Shown: positions 6,135 to 8,944 of the stretch, piece by piece
How positions within the stretch are numbered: the stretch's first letter is position 1
Layout: every line of letters starts with the position of its first letter
From: Alcaligenaceae bacterium UBA6179
GTDB taxonomy: Bacteria > Pseudomonadota > Gammaproteobacteria > Burkholderiales > Burkholderiaceae_B
DNA length: 8,944 nt
Assembly: GCA_002422175.1 (NCBI GenBank)
Contig: DITR01000089.1
Coordinates: 1 to 8,944 of the forward strand
Direction of reading: 5' to 3'
The notes under the pieces: model-generated
The model's input: the letters and a program-made list of their open reading frames with translations, nothing else
Told to the model about the DNA's origin: nothing
Database searches by the model: none
Translations under genes and position numbers: made by a program

Positions 6135-7604
6135 ATGGTTATGTATACCGATGCCGATGCTTTTGATGAAATGGTAAAAAATGCGACTGAAAATATTGCG
6201 CAATCGATAAATCAACCGGGTGGTGTGAGGCCACATTATCAAATCATTGCTAATTGGTTAAAAGAACAACAACATTCAACCTTACGCGCACGACACGAAG
6301 AAGCTGAATTGTTATTTAGGCGCGTTGGTATTACCTTCGCAGTTTATGGCAACACTGATGGCACTGAACGCACCATACCCTTTGATATTTTGCCTCGCTT
6401 ATTTACATCTCAAGAATGGCAGCGTATTAAATCTGGCGTTCAGCAACGCATACGTGCTTTAAATATGTTTTTACATGATGTTTATCATGATCAACGCATT
6501 ATTAAAGACAAGCTTATTCCCGCGGAACAAATTTTAAACAATGCTCAATATCGCCCACAAATGATGGGTGTTAATGTGCCAAACAATATTTACGCTCATA
6601 TCGCAGGCATTGATATTGTGCGTGCGACACATGGTAGCGAAGAGGGTGAATGTTTTGTTTTAGAAGATAATTTACGCGTTCCCTCGGGCGTTTCGTACAT
6701 GATTGAAAATCGCAAAATGATGATGCGATTGTTTCCTGATTTAATTGCCAAGCACCGCGTCAGGCCGGTTGAACATTACCCGAGTTTATTACTTGATACG
6801 TTACGCCAATCTTCTGCGCAACCAAATGCTTACGTCAATGTCGTTGTCTTAACGCCTGGCATGTACAACTCAGCTTATTTTGAACATGCTTTTTTAGCGC
6901 AGCAGATGGGCGTTGAACTGGTTGAAGGCAGCGACCTGGTGGTTAAAGATGATGTGGTCTTTATGCGAACCACCCAGGGCTTGCGTAAAGTTGATGTCAT
7001 TTATCGACGTATTGACGACGACTATTTAGACCCCGAAGTATTTAGATCAGACTCTACATTAGGCCCAGCCGGCTTATTGCGCGCATATCAAGCTGGCAAT
7101 GTCTCTTTGTGTAACGCCATCGGCACAGGTGTCGCAGACGACAAATCAATTTATCCTTATGTACCTGACATGATTCGCTACTACTTAAGTGAAGAACCTA
7201 TTTTGTCAAACGTTCCGACTTATTTATGTCGCCGCCCCAAAGAGCTTGATTATGTTCTCACCAATATGCATAAATTGGTTGTCAAAGAAGTGCATGGTGC
7301 CGGTGGCTATGGCATGCTGATTGGCCCTGCATCAAGCCAAACAGAAATTGAATCATTCAAAGCGCGAGTGCGAGCCAAGCCCGATAACTACATTGCACAA
7401 CCCACTTTAGCTTTATCCACGTGTCCAACTTTAGTTGAATCAGGTATTGCGCCTCGACATATTGATCTTCGACCTTTTGTTTTATCGGGAAAAGAAATAC
7501 GACTTGTATCGGGTGGCCTGACACGCGTTGCGTTGACCGAGGGCTCATTAGTCGTCAATTCATCACAGGGTGGCGGCACGAAAGACACCTGGATAATCGG
7601 TTAA
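6135..7604 (+). CDS. Circularly permuted type 2 ATP-grasp protein (stand-alone)
   Basis: A 489-residue stand-alone ATP-grasp enzyme of the COG2308 type, predicted to activate a carboxylate with ATP and join it to an amine. The substrate is unknown and no signal peptide is seen. It carries an apparently complete motif set: LEDNLRVPSGVSYMIENR (176-193), LTPGMYNSAYFEH (239-251), RRIDDDYLDP (291-300), DSTLGPAGLL (306-315), KEVHGAGGYGM (384-394), HIDLRPFVL (442-450), GGLTRVAL (460-467) and GGGTKDTW (479-486). The acidic cluster and the glycine-rich loop are likely magnesium and nucleotide contacts. It starts at MVMYTDAD, with Met3 as an alternative start. AAGAG (6121-6125) supports the first ATG. 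The alpha-E gene follows 17 bases later in the same direction. It is a diverged paralogue of the ATP-grasp half of the divergent 845-residue fusion, and the more normal-looking of the two. Confidence 0.93.
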   Translation: MVMYTDADAFDEMVKNATENIAQSINQPGGVRPHYQIIANWLKEQQHSTLRARHEEAELLFRRVGITFAVYGNTDGTERTIPFDILPRLFTSQEWQRIKSGVQQRIRALNMFLHDVYHDQRIIKDKLIPAEQILNNAQYRPQMMGVNVPNNIYAHIAGIDIVRATHGSEEGECFVLEDNLRVPSGVSYMIENRKMMMRLFPDLIAKHRVRPVEHYPSLLLDTLRQSSAQPNAYVNVVVLTPGMYNSAYFEHAFLAQQMGVELVEGSDLVVKDDVVFMRTTQGLRKVDVIYRRIDDDYLDPEVFRSDSTLGPAGLLRAYQAGNVSLCNAIGTGVADDKSIYPYVPDMIRYYLSEEPILSNVPTYLCRRPKELDYVLTNMHKLVVKEVHGAGGYGMLIGPASSQTEIESFKARVRAKPDNYIAQPTLALSTCPTLVESGIAPRHIDLRPFVLSGKEIRLVSGGLTRVALTEGSLVVNSSQGGGTKDTWIIG

Positions 7605-7610
7605 AAAGGA
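7605..7610 (+). promoter_or_regulatory. Ribosome binding site of the alpha-E gene
   Basis: AAAGGA immediately follows the TAA of the ATP-grasp gene and lies 11 bases before the ATG at 7622. It is the only purine-rich site in the 17-base gap and supports both the start and cotranscription of the pair. The spacing is slightly long. Confidence 0.55.
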
Positions 7611-7621
7611 ATTTAACCCTC

Positions 7622-8584
7622 ATGCTTTCAAGAACAGCTGATCATTTATTTTGGATGTCTCGTTACACCGAGCGCGCAGAAAACACGGCACGTATGCTCG
7701 ATGTCAATTATCAAATGTCATTAATGCCACAATCAGATAAAACCGTTGAGGCTGCTTGGCGTGCCTTACTTGATTTGTCTGAATTAACAGATGATTTTTT
7801 ATCTCATTATGAAACGATAACACCAACCCATGTCATGAACTACATGGTGCAAAACATCGAAAACCCTTCTTCAATTATTTGCTGTTTGCAGTCTGCCCGT
7901 GAAAATGCGCGGGCTGTTCGCGGCACGATGACAACTGATTTATGGGAAAGCATCAACACCACCTGGCTTGAGGCACAAAAGAAAATAAAACAAGGTACAT
8001 TAAATGTGGCGCCTACTGATTTTTTTGAATGGGTTAAATTCAGGTCTCATCAGTCACGTGGCGTACATATTGGAACCATGTTAAGGGATGAGGTGTATCA
8101 CTTTATTGGGCTAGGTCTTTATCTTGAACGTGCTGACAATACCGCGCGATTGCTAGACGTTAAGTTTGTGGCAGCCAAAGAATTCGAAGGTGACCTATTA
8201 ACAGATGTAGATGAATTTTATTATTGGGCTGCTATTTTGCGTTCAGTCTCTGCATTTGAAAATTACCGCAAGGTTTATCGTGATGCCATTAAACCTGAAC
8301 GAGTCGCAGAATTAATGATTTTAAGTTTAAATAACCCACGCTCTTTAGTCTCAAGCGTTTCAGATGTGGTCAGCATTTTAAGTAGAATTAAAAATGCACA
8401 GTCAGGCGCTATTGAGTTTGAGGCACAAGGCTTGCTGTCTGAGCTAAGAGACCTATCTATTGACGAAATCTTTGAGCGCGGCATTCATGAGTTTTTAACA
8501 GATTATCTTTCTCGTATAAATAGAATAAGTGGCGGTATTAGTCAGCACTTTCTGTTGCCACTTGATGAGTCTGATGAAAAATGA
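7622..8584 (+). CDS. Alpha-E domain protein (DUF403/COG2307 type)
   Basis: A 320-residue, probably all-helical cytoplasmic protein of the alpha-E family, the usual partner of circularly permuted ATP-grasp proteins. It begins with the family signature MLSRTADHLFWMSRYTERA (1-19), continuing ENTARMLDV (20-28). A second related motif, GLYLERADNTARLLDVKF (165-182), gives an internal repeat of the ER-x(2)-NTAR-LLDV kind. SLNNPRSLVSSVSDV (235-249) is also characteristic. The biochemical role is unproven, and scaffolding or substrate handling for the ATP-grasp enzyme is inferred from constant gene association. It corresponds to the C-terminal half of the divergent 845-residue fusion, but here it is a separate gene. 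It follows the ATP-grasp gene by 17 bases, with AAAGGA as ribosome site. No clear terminator follows the stop. Confidence 0.93.
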   Translation: MLSRTADHLFWMSRYTERAENTARMLDVNYQMSLMPQSDKTVEAAWRALLDLSELTDDFLSHYETITPTHVMNYMVQNIENPSSIICCLQSARENARAVRGTMTTDLWESINTTWLEAQKKIKQGTLNVAPTDFFEWVKFRSHQSRGVHIGTMLRDEVYHFIGLGLYLERADNTARLLDVKFVAAKEFEGDLLTDVDEFYYWAAILRSVSAFENYRKVYRDAIKPERVAELMILSLNNPRSLVSSVSDVVSILSRIKNAQSGAIEFEAQGLLSELRDLSIDEIFERGIHEFLTDYLSRINRISGGISQHFLLPLDESDEK

Positions 8585-8687
8585 CGCCTGAGTCTGCTCA
8601 ACGGTAGTGCCATTCGGTAGTGCCATTAAATCAACAAACCGTGGCGCTTTGCAGACACGTTGAATTCTGCGACATACAATTAAATTT
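8585..8687 (+). other. Intergenic gap between the alpha-E gene and the DUF2868-like gene
   Basis: These 103 bases hold the 13-base tandem duplication and an AT-rich right part just before the next start. TACAAT (8675-8680) resembles a -10 box, but there is no good -35 at the right distance, and it would give an almost leaderless transcript. The only stems seen (TGAG/CTCA at 8589-8600 and GCAGA/TCTGC at about 8651-8669) are short and lack a T-run, so no intrinsic terminator is called. Confidence 0.4.
8602..8627. repeat. Perfect 13-base tandem duplication
   Basis: CGGTAGTGCCATT occurs twice in direct succession (8602-8614 and 8615-8627) with no mismatch or spacer, 18 bases after the alpha-E stop. 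No third copy is seen nearby. It could be a slippage duplication or a pair of binding sites for a regulator of the downstream gene. Confidence 0.9.
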
Positions 8688-8944
8688 ATGCGTGGTTTAA
8701 AACCCTTTTTACTATACAAAATTATCGAACAAGCCGAAACCCAGCAGGGTTGGCTTGACGATGGCGCCGCCAATAGGCTAGCCGTTTCAAAAGCGCAATC
8801 ACCTGATCAATGGCTACTGATGCGGGCTCAGACGCTCGGTGATCAAGCGCATTTCACTGCAACACTGAACACCATACGCGCAACCGCTGTTGGAGCAAAC
8901 CTGATGATGTGGTTGGTTTGTGCAGTTGTTGGTTTTTTAGCGGG
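8688..8944 (+). CDS. DUF2868-like membrane protein, 5' part only
   Basis: An open frame of 85 codons runs from ATG 8688 off the window end. An in-frame TGA at 8661 and no other ATG between them make this the only normal start, although no clear Shine-Dalgarno sequence precedes it. The protein begins MRGLKPFLLYKIIEQAE. WLDDGAANRLA (22-32), a helical stretch WLLMRAQTLGDQA (42-54) and then a hydrophobic segment from about residue 70 (NLMMWLVCAVVGFLA) look like the start of the first transmembrane helix. This arrangement matches my recollection of DUF2868 proteins of Burkholderiales, which are about 450 residues long and often precede a DUF3482 GTPase-like gene. The function is unknown. The missing C-terminal part means the family call rests on the N-terminus only. 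Confidence 0.6.
   Translation, partial: MRGLKPFLLYKIIEQAETQQGWLDDGAANRLAVSKAQSPDQWLLMRAQTLGDQAHFTATLNTIRATAVGANLMMWLVCAVVGFLA

Noticed and set aside
3513..8584. Base composition shift suggesting the right-hand operon was acquired by transfer
   Set aside because: Hand counts of 60-base samples varied from about 32 to 58 percent GC, but AT-rich samples occur in the fused gene too, and the stand-alone gene includes a sample of about 47 percent. This is not a clean boundary.
6135..8584. A split of an ancestral fused gene by frameshift
   Set aside because: The ATP-grasp gene ends with a normal GGGTKDTW terminus and stop, then a ribosome site and a proper MLSRTADHLFW start. The two are genuine separate genes, as is usual for these families.
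8675..8680. TACAAT as the -10 box of a promoter for the DUF2868-like gene
   Set aside because: No suitable -35 lies 16-18 bases upstream, and the transcript would be nearly leaderless. It is mentioned only within the gap description.
8495..8773. Minus-strand open frame of 92 codons across the right-hand gap
   Set aside because: It runs antisense to the ends of two better-supported genes, has no family resemblance and no clear ribosome site. It is most likely a chance frame.

Overview
The window looks like chromosomal DNA from a proteobacterium, most probably a betaproteobacterium of the order Burkholderiales with only moderate GC content. This is inferred from recalled protein families: a DUF2868-type membrane protein at the right edge, a short conserved protein resembling ones known from Burkholderiales, and a doubled ATP-grasp/alpha-E/transglutaminase gene set. 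No rRNA, tRNA, phage, insertion sequence or CRISPR array is visible. Coding density is very high and the two longest non-coding stretches are about 84 and 103 bases.

Layout, left to right. (1) A complete plus-strand 3-mercaptopyruvate sulfurtransferase gene (40-903). (2) A tightly packed minus-strand operon read from 6050 down to 905: a fusion of a circularly permuted ATP-grasp domain with an alpha-E domain (845 aa), a transglutaminase-like protein (297 aa), a small lipoprotein (117 aa), a small protein of unknown function (107 aa) and a PLP-dependent cysteine synthase-family enzyme (353 aa). Every junction overlaps, by 4, 4, 8 and 10 bases, so the five genes are probably cotranscribed and translationally coupled. 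(3) A short divergent control region (6051-6134). (4) A plus-strand pair with a second ATP-grasp protein (489 aa) and a separate alpha-E protein (320 aa). (5) A 103-base gap holding a perfect 13-base tandem duplication, then the first 85 codons of a DUF2868-like membrane protein cut by the window end.

How the genes may work together. ATP-grasp (COG2308), alpha-E (COG2307) and transglutaminase-like (COG1305) proteins are known to cluster and have been predicted to make or process peptides or amide-linked conjugates. The ATP-grasp would form the bond, alpha-E would be a helical partner, and the transglutaminase-fold protein would be a cysteine peptidase or transpeptidase. Here the ATP-grasp/alpha-E module occurs twice, once fused and once split, around one promoter region. 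The fused copy differs from the split copy at several motifs that are probably in the active site, so the two may have different roles. The lipoprotein and the PLP enzyme, tied to this operon by overlaps, are the least expected parts and the best lead for something not well described. The sulfurtransferase and the PLP enzyme converge tail to tail and both probably act on cysteine-derived sulfur.
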